Of a stretch of 64,000 nt of DNA, positions 25,297 through 34,126 are shown piece by piece. The notes under the pieces are model-generated. The model was not told where the DNA came from, made no database searches, and was given only the letters and a program-made list of their open reading frames with translations. The position numbers and the translations under genes are program-made. How positions within the stretch are numbered: the first letter of the stretch is position 1; each line of letters opens with the position of its first letter. Source of the DNA: Candidatus Calditenuaceae archaeon (GTDB taxonomy: Archaea; Thermoproteota; Nitrososphaeria_A; Caldarchaeales; Calditenuaceae). Where the stretch lies: assembly GCA_025058175.1 (NCBI GenBank), contig JANXED010000001.1, positions 62,001 through 126,000 on the forward strand, given 5' to 3'.

Positions 25297-26024
25297 GAGC
25301 GATAATAGGGTGCTGCGGTTTCCCGGTCGCGAGGAACCGATACTACAAGATGCTCGGAGCCGTTGAGGTCCAAACCACCTTCTACAGGGTCGTTAGGAGG
25401 TCGACGCTCGAGCGGTGGAGGAGGGAGGCTCCGGAGGGGTTCGTCTTCGCCCTTAAGGCCTTTCAGGGGGTCACTCACCCGAAGGACAGCCCCACTTGGA
25501 AGAGGTCTAATGTCAGGCCGAAAGACGGACACGGGCTCCTCAGGCCCACAGAGGAGGTGAGGGAGAGCTGGAAGGTCACGCTGGACGCGTGTAGGGCCCT
25601 CTCCGCGAAAGCAGTGGTCGTCCAGACGCCACCTGCGTTCAGGGATACGCCCGAGAACGTCGCGAACGCGATCAGGTTCTTCGGCTCGATCGAGCGGGAC
25701 GAAGCGGTCGTGGGCTTCGAGCCAAGAGGTTGGTCCCAGGAGAGTGTTAGGAGGGTCTGCGAGGAGACCGACGTCACACACGTCACCGACCTGTTCGCCG
25801 CGATGCCCGTCGCCCTCTCGAGCAGGTCGATCGCGTACTTCAGGTTGCACGGCTCGCCTCCCGGCAAGAGGATGTACAGCTACACCTACACCGACGACGA
25901 CCTAAGAGCACTCGCTGAACTGCTGCGCGAGGTCGAGGCTAAGGAGGTCTACTTGATGTTCAACAACGTCACGATGTTCGACGACGCCCTGAGGTTCCTT
26001 CGTCTCCTTCAATCGACGGGCTGA
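25293..26024 (+). CDS. DUF72 family protein
   Basis: A 243-residue TIM-barrel-like DUF72 (YecE) protein. IIGCCGFPVARNRYYKMLGAVEVQTTFYR, FVFALKAFQGVTHPKD, VGFEPRGWSQ, and the C-terminal IAYFRLHGSP...YTYTDDDLRAL and EVYLMFNNVTMFDDA are the conserved family blocks. The biochemical role is unknown. The ATG overlaps the regulator's stop (ATGA), and the 3' end overlaps the convergent TrmB gene by 16 nt. Confidence 0.9.
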   Translation: MRAIIGCCGFPVARNRYYKMLGAVEVQTTFYRVVRRSTLERWRREAPEGFVFALKAFQGVTHPKDSPTWKRSNVRPKDGHGLLRPTEEVRESWKVTLDACRALSAKAVVVQTPPAFRDTPENVANAIRFFGSIERDEAVVGFEPRGWSQESVRRVCEETDVTHVTDLFAAMPVALSSRSIAYFRLHGSPPGKRMYSYTYTDDDLRALAELLREVEAKEVYLMFNNVTMFDDALRFLRLLQSTG

Positions 26025-26782
26025 GAGGAGGACCAGAGCAAGTCGAAGTAGGTCTGGGCCAGCGCCGTGAGCATCGCGTGGTCCGAGTAGATGCCGGCTT
26101 TGGGGCGCTGCTGGTCCGCGTCCATCAGGATCAGGAGGACCTCTGCCGAGTCTGCTATGACGCCGCCTCCGAACGTCAACTCCCTCCTCCTCACGCTCGC
26201 GACGTCGGTCAGACCCTTGAGTTCCCTGTCGCCGACCCCTGCCCCGACTAGAACCCTCACGCTCCGTCCCTTCTCCCGCATCACTGACGCCGCTGGGATC
26301 AGCGTCTGGAGCACCTCATCCGGCAAGACCGGGAGCGCGACGGAGAGGTTGACCTGGGCCTTAGCGATGAGGGCCTTCGTCTGCCTCCAGAGCTCGGACT
26401 CGCCCCTGACGATCCAGAGCTGGGGCATCTCCCTGTCGCCGCTCCTCCTGTAAAGGGGGGAGAGCTCCTCGACGACCTGCCTCCCCGCCACCTCCAGCTC
26501 GTTCTTAGCCCTCGAGAGGCTGGCCCTCACCGCCGTCTCGGGGTCCTGAGGCCTGTACTTGGTCGGCCTTCCGCCCTCCGCCAGCACCCAGCCGGCCTCG
26601 ACGAGCGAGTTGATCACGCCGTAGATCCTCGAGACCGGTATTCCCGAGTGACCCGACAGCTCCGCAGCCGTCGCGGACCCGAGCTCCAGCAGGCCGAGGT
26701 ACGCCCTCACCTCGTAGTCCGTAAGTCCGAGCCTCCTCATCGACGACCTCAGCCTCTCGGAGAGCCCGAACTCGGGCACCAT
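26009..26782 (-). CDS. TrmB family transcriptional regulator
   Basis: About 257 residues. The N-terminal winged helix (LGLTDYEVRAYLGLLELGSATAAELSGHSGIPVSRIYGVINSLVEAGWVLAEGGRPTKYRP) is typical TrmB, followed by a coiled linker and the effector domain with a phospholipase-D-like fold (QLWIVRGESELWRQTKALIAKAQVNLSVALP). TrmB proteins often sense sugars, but some regulate other metabolism. It faces away from the beta-oxidation fusion gene at 26872, so that gene is a candidate target. ATG 26782 is preferred over TTG 26794 given CTATTTCG about 25 nt upstream. Confidence 0.85.
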   Translation of the reverse strand: MVPEFGLSERLRSSMRRLGLTDYEVRAYLGLLELGSATAAELSGHSGIPVSRIYGVINSLVEAGWVLAEGGRPTKYRPQDPETAVRASLSRAKNELEVAGRQVVEELSPLYRRSGDREMPQLWIVRGESELWRQTKALIAKAQVNLSVALPVLPDEVLQTLIPAASVMREKGRSVRVLVGAGVGDRELKGLTDVASVRRRELTFGGGVIADSAEVLLILMDADQQRPKAGIYSDHAMLTALAQTYFDLLWSSSQPVD

Positions 26783-26840
26783 CCGCTCCGTCAATCCAGC
26801 CGAAATAGATCAACGTTGTCCGGGACGATCGCTGGGAACG

Positions 26841-26848
26841 CTTATAAC
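26841..26848 (+). promoter_or_regulatory. TATA box of the hydroxyacyl-CoA dehydrogenase fusion
   Basis: CTTATAAC is centred about 27 nt before GTG 26872, predicting a leaderless transcript. A following TTTTTAAAAA tract (26859-26868) lies between the box and the start codon. Confidence 0.55.
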
Positions 26849-26871
26849 CTGATCCTTTGTTTTTAAAAATT

Positions 26872-28824
26872 GTGAGCGGATCAACAGGTTCAGTCACCGT
26901 TCTGGGGGCCGGCGCGATGGGCCACGGCATCGCACAGGTCGCCGCGATGTCCGGATACAAGGTGACCGTAGTGGACGTCTCAGACGAGATCCTGAAGCGG
27001 GCGATGGAGAGGATAAGGTGGAGCCTCGAGAAGTTCGCGGAGAAGGGAAGGATAAAGCAGGAAGACGTGGCTGCCACGCTGGGCAGGATCTCGACGACGA
27101 CCTCCGTCGAAGAGGCCTGCAGGGACGCTGACATCGTGATCGAGGCGGTCTTCGAGGACGTCGGGGTGAAGAGGGAGGTCCTGAGGAGGGCGGATGCGGC
27201 GGCCCGGAGGGCGAGGGTGATCGGCACCAACACTAGCTCGATCCCGATCAACGAGCTGGCGGCGGCGCTCGGCAGGCCCGAGAGGTTCATCGGGATTCAC
27301 TTCTTCAACCCGCCCCAGCTCATGCAGCTCGTCGAGATCATCCTCGGCGACAAGACTTCAGAGGAGACTCTTAAGGCTGCGCAAGAGTTCGTGAAATCCC
27401 TCGGGAAGACGCAGGTCCTCGTGAAGAGGGACGTTGCGGGATTCATAGTGAACCGAGTACTGACCAGGGTCTTCGAGGTCGCGTGCCATCTGGTCCAGAA
27501 GGGGAAGTACACAGTCCTCCAGATCGACTCGGCAACGAAGTACAGGGCCGGTTTCCCGATGGGCGTCTTCGAGCTCGCCGACTTCGTGGGCCTCGACGTA
27601 GCCTACAACGTCTCCAAGGTCATCGCCCAGAGGGACAAGAGGTTCAGAGAGATCCCGCTGCTGAGGGAGCGCGTCGAGCGCGGAGAGCTGGGCGTCAAGT
27701 CGGGGAAGGGTTTCTACGACTACAGCAAGGCCGCGAGGCCCGAAATTCCGACCGACGCGGGCAAAGACGTCGACCTCGCCTACATACTCGCCCCCGCGAT
27801 GAACGAGGCCGCCCGACTTGTGGAGGAGGGGTACGCGTCCCATGAGGACGTCGAGACCGCCATGAAGCTCGGGACCAACCTGCCGAAGGGCGTCTTTGGG
27901 TACGCGCCTGAGCTCACCGTGGAGAAAGTGACGCAGGTCCTCGCGGAGCTCGAGCGGGAGCTGGGCGAGGGTTACAAGCCCGTCCCCTACCTGCTGACCC
28001 TAGTGGGCAAGGCACCGGAAGTGAAGAGGGAGTATCAGGAGATCTACATCAGGAGGGAGCCGCCGCTCGGGTGGATCGTGCTCAACAGGCCCCACAGGTT
28101 GAACGCGATCACCCCAACAATGATCGAGGAGCTTGACAGGGCCATCGACGAGCTGACCGAAGACAGGCAGGTCAGGGTGATAGTGATCACCGGCGAAGGT
28201 GGTAGGGCCTTCTCGGCTGGGGCGGACGTCGCGGGCTTCATGGAGCTGATGGGAAGGGAGAACAAGGTCCACGCCGCCTCGAAGTTCTCCTGGAGGCTCT
28301 CAGAGGTCCTCCTGAAGGTTGAGGGGTGTCCGAAGCCCGTGATAGCGGCGATTGACGGCTATGCTTTAGGTGGCGGGATGGAGATCGCCCTCGCATGCGA
28401 TTTCAGGCTCGCGTCGGAGCGTTCTGAGGTCGGTCAGCCGGAGATCAGGCTGGGCTTGATACCCGGGGCCGGAGGGACGCAGAGGCTCGTGAGGCTAATA
28501 GGACCTTCGAAGGCGAAGCTCGTGGTCTACTTCGGCGACAGGCTGAAGGCTAAGGAGGCGGAGGCGCTCGGAATGGTCGACAAGGTCTTCCCAACCGAGA
28601 GATTCATGGACTCCGTGAAGGAGTTCGCGCTTAAGCTCTCGGAGATGCCGCCCATTGGGCTCGAGTACGCTAAGAGGGCGATCAACGCGGCGCTCGACGT
28701 TCCGATAGAGGAGGGTCTCAGGCACGAGTCGTCGCTGTTCGGTCAGCTCTTCGCGACGAAGGACCTCATAGAGGGAATATCGGCGTTCTTCGCGAAGAGG
28801 AAGCCAGAGTTCAAGGGAGAGTGA
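26872..28824 (+). CDS. 3-hydroxyacyl-CoA dehydrogenase / enoyl-CoA hydratase fusion
   Basis: A 650-residue bifunctional enzyme. Residues about 1-290 are the NAD-dependent dehydrogenase (VTVLGAGAMGHGIAQVAAMSG Rossmann motif; GIHFFNPPQLMQLVEII with the catalytic His), followed by the dimerisation domain. From about 390 on is a crotonase domain with AFSAGADVAGF (oxyanion hole), ALGGGMEIALACDF and GQPEIRLGLIPGAGGTQRL, keeping both catalytic Glu residues. Such fusions act in beta-oxidation and, as crotonyl-CoA hydratase/3-hydroxybutyryl-CoA dehydrogenase, in the archaeal hydroxypropionate/hydroxybutyrate cycle. The adjacent convergent acyl-CoA ligase favours fatty or organic acid degradation. No other cycle genes are in the window. 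Confidence 0.94.
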   Translation: MSGSTGSVTVLGAGAMGHGIAQVAAMSGYKVTVVDVSDEILKRAMERIRWSLEKFAEKGRIKQEDVAATLGRISTTTSVEEACRDADIVIEAVFEDVGVKREVLRRADAAARRARVIGTNTSSIPINELAAALGRPERFIGIHFFNPPQLMQLVEIILGDKTSEETLKAAQEFVKSLGKTQVLVKRDVAGFIVNRVLTRVFEVACHLVQKGKYTVLQIDSATKYRAGFPMGVFELADFVGLDVAYNVSKVIAQRDKRFREIPLLRERVERGELGVKSGKGFYDYSKAARPEIPTDAGKDVDLAYILAPAMNEAARLVEEGYASHEDVETAMKLGTNLPKGVFGYAPELTVEKVTQVLAELERELGEGYKPVPYLLTLVGKAPEVKREYQEIYIRREPPLGWIVLNRPHRLNAITPTMIEELDRAIDELTEDRQVRVIVITGEGGRAFSAGADVAGFMELMGRENKVHAASKFSWRLSEVLLKVEGCPKPVIAAIDGYALGGGMEIALACDFRLASERSEVGQPEIRLGLIPGAGGTQRLVRLIGPSKAKLVVYFGDRLKAKEAEALGMVDKVFPTERFMDSVKEFALKLSEMPPIGLEYAKRAINAALDVPIEEGLRHESSLFGQLFATKDLIEGISAFFAKRKPEFKGE

Positions 28825-30534
28825 TCACTTCTTCAGCGTCGCGATCGCCTCCTCCCTTAGGACCCTTCGCAGCACCTTTCCGGTCATGCTGACGGGCAGC
28901 TCGTCCTTGAAGAATATCCTCTCCGGGACCTGGAAGGGCGCCAAGTTCTTCTCGCACCAGGCCTTTAGGGAGTCCTCCGTGAGCTTATCCTTGAACTCGG
29001 GCTTCGGCACCACGAACATCACGACCCTCTCGCCGACCTCGATGTCCGGAACGCCGACGACTGCTGCAGCCTTTACGCCCTCGTGCTTGAGGACGATGTT
29101 CTCGACCTCTGCCGGGTAGATCGACCAGCCCTTGTACTTGATCAGGTCCTTCTTCCTCTCTATGATGTAGAAGAACCCGTCCTTGTCGACCTTCGCGATG
29201 TCCCCGGTCCTGAACCACCTCCTGCCCAGCAGGTTGAAGAAGGCCGCCCTGTTAGCCTCGGGGTCGTCGAGGTAACCCTCCATCACCTGCGGCCCAGACA
29301 CTGCCAGCTCCCCTATCTCGCCGATGCCGAGCGGTTCGTTCGCGTCGAGCTTGAAGACCCAGGCGTACGTGTTCGGGACGGGCAGACCTATCGAGCCGAT
29401 TCTGGGGTTCGCCGGAGGGTTCAGGTGTGTAACGGGACTGGTCTCGGTCAGACCGTAGCCCTCAACGATCTTCTTGCCGGTAGCTTGCTCGAACCTCTTC
29501 GCGATCTCCTCGTGTAGCTTATCGGCACCTGAGACGCAGAGCTTCACGTGCGAGAAGATCTCCCTCCTGAACTTCGGCGAGTTAATGAAGGCGTTGAACA
29601 ACGCCGGAACCCCGAAGACTATGGTGATCCTGTAACGCTCGATCAGCTCGAGCATTTCGTCGACATTAGGTCTGGGCACGACCACGAGCCTGTACCCGAA
29701 GCAGAGCCCGGTTCCCATTATCGCTGTCTGTCCGTAGATGTGGAAGAACGGGAGCACGGCCAGGACGACCTCATCCTCTGTGAGGACGGACCTCGCCACC
29801 TCGTAGCTCTGGTACACGTTCGCGACCAGGTTCCTGTGGAGGAGCACGGCGCCCTTTGGGAGGCCGGTCGTGCCGCTTGTGAAGCATATGGCAGCGGGCG
29901 TCCTCTCGGGGTCCACGCTCACGACCTCTTCACGGCGGATTGGCCTGTGGGACAACACCTCGCTGAACTTGACGACCCTCGGGTCGCTCACGAGCGGCTT
30001 CGTCGGTACCTTCTTCAGCAGCTTGCCCAACACCGCCTTGAACTTGGGCAGAACGTCAGCGATGTTGGTGACCACGACCTTCTCGACCTTCGTCCCCTCA
30101 AGGGACTTGAGGACTTCGTCGTGGAACAGGTCCAGCGCGAAGACGAACTTCGATTTGCTCTTCGTGAGGATGTAGTTGATCTCGGTCGACTTGTAGAGCG
30201 GGTTGATCGGGACGACGACGCCCCCCGCCATTAGGGTCCCGTAGTAGGAGACGATGAACTGGGGCGAGTTAGGGAGGACCAGCGCGACCCTGTCACCCTC
30301 CTTCAGCCCGACCGACCTCAGATAGCCCGCGACCCTGAGTGAGTTCTCTAGAAGCCACCTGTAAGTGTACTGCTCACCAGCGAAGATCGCCGCGACCTTA
30401 TTCGCCCTTTGCTCGGCTGACTCGACGAAAAGCTGGTGGTAAGACTTGCTCGGTATCTCGATCTCGAAGCTGACGCCCTGCGGGTATGCGGCCCTCCAGA
30501 ACCTATTCGCGATTAACTCGTCCACGGTCGACAT
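28825..30534 (-). CDS. AMP-forming acyl-CoA synthetase (long-chain type)
   Basis: A 569-residue ANL-family ligase that activates a carboxylic acid to its acyl-CoA. ICFTSGTTGLPKGAVLLHRN is the intact phosphate loop, VEGYGLTETSPVTHLN the A5 motif, WFRTGDIAKVDKDGFFYIIERKKDLIKYKGWSIYP the A7/A8 hinge, and VSMTGKVLRRVLREE the A10 catalytic Lys. It starts at ATG 30534 with TATA-like CTTATTTAAAAC about 30 nt upstream. It is convergent and adjacent to the dehydrogenase/hydratase fusion (stops touch), and probably works upstream of it in beta-oxidation. Confidence 0.93.
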   Translation of the reverse strand: MSTVDELIANRFWRAAYPQGVSFEIEIPSKSYHQLFVESAEQRANKVAAIFAGEQYTYRWLLENSLRVAGYLRSVGLKEGDRVALVLPNSPQFIVSYYGTLMAGGVVVPINPLYKSTEINYILTKSKSKFVFALDLFHDEVLKSLEGTKVEKVVVTNIADVLPKFKAVLGKLLKKVPTKPLVSDPRVVKFSEVLSHRPIRREEVVSVDPERTPAAICFTSGTTGLPKGAVLLHRNLVANVYQSYEVARSVLTEDEVVLAVLPFFHIYGQTAIMGTGLCFGYRLVVVPRPNVDEMLELIERYRITIVFGVPALFNAFINSPKFRREIFSHVKLCVSGADKLHEEIAKRFEQATGKKIVEGYGLTETSPVTHLNPPANPRIGSIGLPVPNTYAWVFKLDANEPLGIGEIGELAVSGPQVMEGYLDDPEANRAAFFNLLGRRWFRTGDIAKVDKDGFFYIIERKKDLIKYKGWSIYPAEVENIVLKHEGVKAAAVVGVPDIEVGERVVMFVVPKPEFKDKLTEDSLKAWCEKNLAPFQVPERIFFKDELPVSMTGKVLRRVLREEAIATLKK

Positions 30535-30638
30535 CAGTCACTATGTTCCTATCAGTTTTAAATAAGGGTTTACATCGGTCCCCAAATTCCGGGAGCGGGC
30601 TCTCCTCCCTAGTGCCGTAGACCCCCTCGGTACGCTAT

Positions 30639-31454
30639 TTAAGCCCGGGGCAGCTCGAGGAGGTCCAGGAGCGCGGTGTGCAGCTCCCGGTTCGCTGAGG
30701 CTATCAGGGCGACGCGGTCCCTAGTGACCAGTGGTAGCGACGCGACGTCCAGCCCGGACGACCACATAGGGCACCCGAGTCGCGAGAGGACGAACATCGC
30801 CGGCACGACATCGAAGACCCTCATCTCCTTAGTTATGCAGACGTAGGCGTCGATCCTGCCGACGGAGATCTGCACGAGCTCGAGCAAAGAGGAGCCTAGG
30901 TTCCTGACGTACTTCGCCTCCGCGATGAGCCTCAGGTACCTGTTGGCGCTCTCTGGTCCCCTCTTCGCCGCCCTGTAGTCGACCATCATCACTGCCTCCC
31001 TGACCTCCCTGACGTCCGAGGGTCTAGAGGCAGAGGGGAGCCGGAGCTCGTCCTCGGAGGCGAGGTAGAGCTCGCCGTGAATCAGGTCTAAGACGCCGCT
31101 CGCTATAACGTCGCTGTACCTCTCGCCGCCGGCGACTGCAACGCCCGCCGAGACGCACTTGATCCCCCTCCTGAGGTTCGTGCTGCCATCGATCGGGTCC
31201 ACGACTATCACGTAGTCCGGGGTCCCCCTCCACTCCTTGATCCCTGACTCCTCGGCGACGATGGTGACCCTCTCGGTCCCGAGGACTTTCATGAGCTCGG
31301 AGATTATCGCCTCCTCGCACATCATGTCGGCCATCATCGTCACGTCACCGAAGCTCCCCCTGCCGAGCCTCCTCGTCGCCTCGCCCCTCGAGCTGAGGTC
31401 CTCGTAGACCGACCTCGCCCTCCACAACGCCGACGCGACCGCCTCTCCGATCAA
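30639..31454 (-). CDS. Inositol monophosphatase family phosphatase
   Basis: A 271-residue Mg-dependent sugar/inositol phosphatase. Metal-binding motifs are VAEESG (Glu), DPIDGSTN (the IMPase signature) and the C-terminal Asp in MRVFDVVPAM, replacing the usual WDxAAG with a variant. Archaeal members are dual inositol-1-phosphate / fructose-1,6-bisphosphate phosphatases (FBPase IV) that serve gluconeogenesis and inositol lipids; which one is not decidable here. It starts at TTG 31454 overlapping the preceding small ORF by 4 nt. Confidence 0.88.
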   Translation of the reverse strand: MIGEAVASALWRARSVYEDLSSRGEATRRLGRGSFGDVTMMADMMCEEAIISELMKVLGTERVTIVAEESGIKEWRGTPDYVIVVDPIDGSTNLRRGIKCVSAGVAVAGGERYSDVIASGVLDLIHGELYLASEDELRLPSASRPSDVREVREAVMMVDYRAAKRGPESANRYLRLIAEAKYVRNLGSSLLELVQISVGRIDAYVCITKEMRVFDVVPAMFVLSRLGCPMWSSGLDVASLPLVTRDRVALIASANRELHTALLDLLELPRA

Positions 31455-31771
31455 ACCTCACGCGCCCTCCTCCGTCGCACCCTCGACTCGAGCGACCTCC
31501 TCATATAGGAGGCCAATACTGGGTACCTCTTCGAGAGCTCCGCCTCCACTAATTTCGCGAGCTCCTTGCTGATGCTGAACCTGGGAGTCGTGCTCTTCAG
31601 GTAGTTCAGTATCGCGGATGATAGGGGCGAGTAAAGGGCCAATCGGGGCTGGGCCAACGCTTGTGACAACGCAACCGCCGCCAACCTCCTGTCGACCTCC
31701 TCCCTTGTCGGCTTCTCCCGTAGTCCCCGTTTATCGTGCCTGCTGTGCCCACTTCTGTCCCGTTTGACCAC
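31451..31771 (-). CDS. Small basic hypothetical protein
   Basis: 106 residues, strongly basic at both ends (VKRDRSGHSRHDKRG and SRVRRRRAREV), with a helical middle (LYSPLSSAILNYLKSTTPRFSISKELAKLVEAELSKRYPVLASYMRR). I do not recognise a family; charge suggests nucleic acid binding. It starts at GTG 31771, about 29 nt after GTATAAGTTAAAAC (about 31793-31806), so it is probably leaderless. It overlaps the IMPase start by 4 nt, indicating one operon. Confidence 0.6.
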   Translation of the reverse strand: MVKRDRSGHSRHDKRGLREKPTREEVDRRLAAVALSQALAQPRLALYSPLSSAILNYLKSTTPRFSISKELAKLVEAELSKRYPVLASYMRRSLESRVRRRRAREV

Positions 31772-32309
31772 GGAGTGAATCTGTTGAAGCTCGTTTTAAC
31801 TTATACGGTATACGTTCTAAGTTTTACCCTTAAGCGACGTCCACAAAATCTCTTAACGGTTAAAATTGGAATAGTGATCCAGGCTAATTCCCCCAAACCG
31901 ATTCGGGTCGTTAGCCGGGATCCGGAAATATGAGCTTAAGTGCAAGAGGGACAAGGGTTGCAGACCAATGAGGATTGATCAGTTAATTTTGAATTAATTC
32001 ATGAGGGTCACTTAAATATGGTCGATCGGGTCAAAAGATTTCACTTAAAACTGGAATAACGAATACTCGAACGGTTCTGACGCATCAACATCTTCGAGCT
32101 AGCGTTTGCACAGAGTGTTTACAGTTTACGGTAAAAGGTAATAGGTTTACTTTATGTTTATTGATCGCCCCTTAATATCACCAGAGGCGCTATGCCCCTC
32201 GCAACATGGGTTGTGGCGGTCGACTGGTCAAGCCGTCCCCTCTACCCGAAGGCCCACGGTGAACACTTTATAAGTCGACGGTCAGCTGAACCGAACGAAA
32301 AGGAGGAAG
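31772..32309. other. AT-rich intergenic region without recognisable genes
   Basis: This 538 nt gap is the longest in the window and is markedly AT-rich against GC-rich surroundings. It holds the divergent promoters of the basic small protein (about 31793-31806) and of speD (32266-32274), another TATA-like CTTAATATC near 32171, a direct repeat TTAAAA(T/C)TGGAATA at 31860-31873 and 32045-32058 (13 of 14 identical), and an inverted repeat TTAATT-ttg-AATTAA at 31983-31997. No ORF has the GC3 of the genes here. A GC-rich block at about 32180-32262 could be a small RNA or the speD leader. Confidence 0.6.
32266..32274 (+). promoter_or_regulatory. TATA box of speD
   Basis: CTTTATAAG predicts transcription from about 32296. 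GGAGG at 32302-32306 then precedes ATG 32310 with short spacing. Confidence 0.5.
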
Positions 32310-32732
32310 ATGGGCGAAAGGGTAGGAAGGAGGAACAGGACTTCGCTGGTCCTGAGAAAAGGGGACGAGATCGTGGGGAAGCACGTGTATGGAAACCTGT
32401 ACGGTTGCGACAGGGACGCGCTTTGGGACGACGAGAAGCTCGAGAGGGTGGTGCTGGAAGCCGTCGAGATCGCGAATGTGAACCTCCTCGAGCTGAAGAA
32501 GTGGAAGCTCGACGGCCCGAAGGGAGGGGTATCTGTTCTCGCCATCGTGACCGAGAGCCACATCGCGATACACACCTGGCCCGGCTATGGGTACGCGACC
32601 GTAGACGTCTTCACGTGCGGCGAGAGGAGCGACCCGGTTGCGGCGTTCGAGCACATCAAGAACGCGTTGAGGCCTACGAAGGTCGTTAGGCACTACGCGG
32701 ACAGGTCGTCGGTGACCACGGAGGTAAGGTAG
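32310..32732 (+). CDS. speD: SpeD-family pyruvoyl decarboxylase, probably arginine decarboxylase
   Basis: A 140-residue self-cleaving pyruvoyl enzyme. The cleavage Ser is in [25 protein letters not shown]. The family contains S-adenosylmethionine decarboxylase and, in crenarchaea, arginine decarboxylase. This sequence has [12 protein letters not shown] (bacterial AdoMetDCs have GRHLVAEFY) and ends in HYADRSS, both of which I associate with the crenarchaeal arginine enzyme. AguB and AguA about 7 kb downstream could take agmatine to putrescine, supporting that reading. The two activities cannot be separated by inspection alone. Confidence 0.82.
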   Translation: MGERVGRRNRTSLVLRKGDEIVGKHVYGNLYGCDRDALWDDEKLERVVLEAVEIANVNLLELKKWKLDGPKGGVSVLAIVTESHIAIHTWPGYGYATVDVFTCGERSDPVAAFEHIKNALRPTKVVRHYADRSSVTTEVR

Positions 32733-32815
32733 TACTCAAGGAATCCGGAGATCAAGCCCTCCGGAGCGGGAAAACAAAGCTCATTTTTCTGACGGAGCGG
32801 ACGTGTCAGGCCGAG

Positions 32816-33349
32816 ATGATACTCTCGGACTTCGACCTCTGGAACTACATCAAGAGCGGGAGGCTTAGGGTAGACCCGATCTCCGAGGACACAGTTAGGG
32901 AGAACGGCCTGGACCTGAGGATAGGCGAGGAGATCGCGAGGCTCAGGCCGGTCGAGGAGGTCCTCGACACGATGGACGGCGACGTCAACAGGTTCTACCA
33001 GATAGAGCGGGGGAGCTCGTTCGTGATAAGGCCCAGGGAGCACGTCCTACTCCACACGGTCGAGTTCGTCTCGATGCCGAAGGACCTGATGGGTTTCGTG
33101 AACCTGAGGAGCACCTTCGCGAGGCTAGGGCTCTCCATCCCGCCCACCATCATAGACGCCGACTTCGAGGGCCAGTTGACGATCGAGATGGTCGGAGGGG
33201 AGTTCCCCGTGAGACTCCACGCGGGCCAGAGGTTCCTCCACGTGGTGTTCGCGAAGCTCACCTCAGAAGTCTCGTCGCCCTACAGGGGCAAGTACCAGGG
33301 CCAGAGGGGCGTGAGGCTTCCTGAGTTGAGGGAGAGGGCTAAAGCCTGA
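32816..33349 (+). CDS. dcd: dCTP deaminase
   Basis: A 177-residue trimeric enzyme of the dUTPase fold that deaminates dCTP to dUTP (some are bifunctional to dUMP). ILSDFDLWNYIKSGRLRVDP is the typical N-terminus, NLRSTFARLGLSIPPTIIDADFEGQLTIEMVGG holds the phosphate-binding RS and catalytic Glu, and SPYRGKYQGQRG is the C-terminal nucleotide-binding segment. Its end overlaps the convergent metallo-hydrolase by 11 nt. Confidence 0.95.
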   Translation: MILSDFDLWNYIKSGRLRVDPISEDTVRENGLDLRIGEEIARLRPVEEVLDTMDGDVNRFYQIERGSSFVIRPREHVLLHTVEFVSMPKDLMGFVNLRSTFARLGLSIPPTIIDADFEGQLTIEMVGGEFPVRLHAGQRFLHVVFAKLTSEVSSPYRGKYQGQRGVRLPELRERAKA

Positions 33350-34058
33350 CCTCGAGCAGATCCCTCGCTACGACGGTCCTGACCCCGCAGAGCTTCCGGA
33401 CGGCCTCCGGTATCTCGTGTTCTCTCCCCTCCCAATGGGGATAGAGGTGGGTCGCGATCAGAAGCCTCGGTCTGACTCTTGAGGCGATCTCCGCGAGGCC
33501 CTTCTCAGAGGTGTGCTTTCCCATGAGCGCCTCGTCCGGGAAAGAGCACTCGTGGATCAGGACGTCTGTACCCCTCGTCAGCTCGACCAGCTGCTCGCAG
33601 GGTGCCGTGTCGCCAGAGTAGGTGATCGAGAGACCTGGAGAGGAGACCCGGACTGCGAGCCCATTCGGGTGGTCGACGTCCACGACCTTCAGCCGAAGGT
33701 CCCCGAGCGCATACTCATCTCCTGGGCGGAGCTCGATCACCTCGGTCAGATCCATCTGGTCCATCCACTCAGCCGCGTAACTGTAATAGAGGTTCCGCCG
33801 CAGCGCAAGGTCGAGGAAGTCCACTAGACCCTCGCCCCCCATCAGCTTGAGGGGCCTCTCGGGAGGGCTCGGCCTTCCGGACCTGTCCATGCTGAGCGAG
33901 GTGATGAGGTCGGGGACGTCTGAGGTGTGGTCGATGTGGAAGTGCGAGAGGAAGACCACGTCGAGGTCCCTGGCGTCGACCCCGAGCCTAGCGAGCTTAG
34001 CGAGCGTCGAGGGGCCGCAGTCCAAAAGCAACCTGGTCCCGGACAGTTCGAGCAGCAC
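33339..34058 (-). CDS. Metallo-beta-lactamase fold hydrolase, RNase Z-like
   Basis: At least 239 residues. SHFHIDHTSDVPDL is the zinc HxHxDH motif, TYSGDTAPCEQLVEL supplies the bridging Asp, HECSF and ATHLYPHW the remaining His ligands. It resembles RNase Z and related ElaC-type hydrolases, but lacks a clear tRNA-binding exosite. The start is problematic: conserved family sequence (LLGSGSLKPTALRYGSS) continues upstream of GTG 34058 in frame back to a TGA at 34137, without any ATG, GTG or TTG. A CTG at 34106 sits 9 nt after a GGGGGAGG run. It lies just behind moaC. Confidence 0.8.
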   Translation of the reverse strand: MLLELSGTRLLLDCGPSTLAKLARLGVDARDLDVVFLSHFHIDHTSDVPDLITSLSMDRSGRPSPPERPLKLMGGEGLVDFLDLALRRNLYYSYAAEWMDQMDLTEVIELRPGDEYALGDLRLKVVDVDHPNGLAVRVSSPGLSITYSGDTAPCEQLVELTRGTDVLIHECSFPDEALMGKHTSEKGLAEIASRVRPRLLIATHLYPHWEGREHEIPEAVRKLCGVRTVVARDLLEVRL

Positions 34059-34126
34059 GGAGCTCCCGTACCTAAGGGCCGTAGGCTTGAGAGACCCAGA
34101 GCCCAGGAGGACGACCCTCCCCCTCG

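Noticed and set aside
32192-32689. An open frame starting before and running through speD in another frame
   Set aside because: Most of it is out of frame with the clear SpeD sequence and is composed of Arg/Gly-rich shadow codons.
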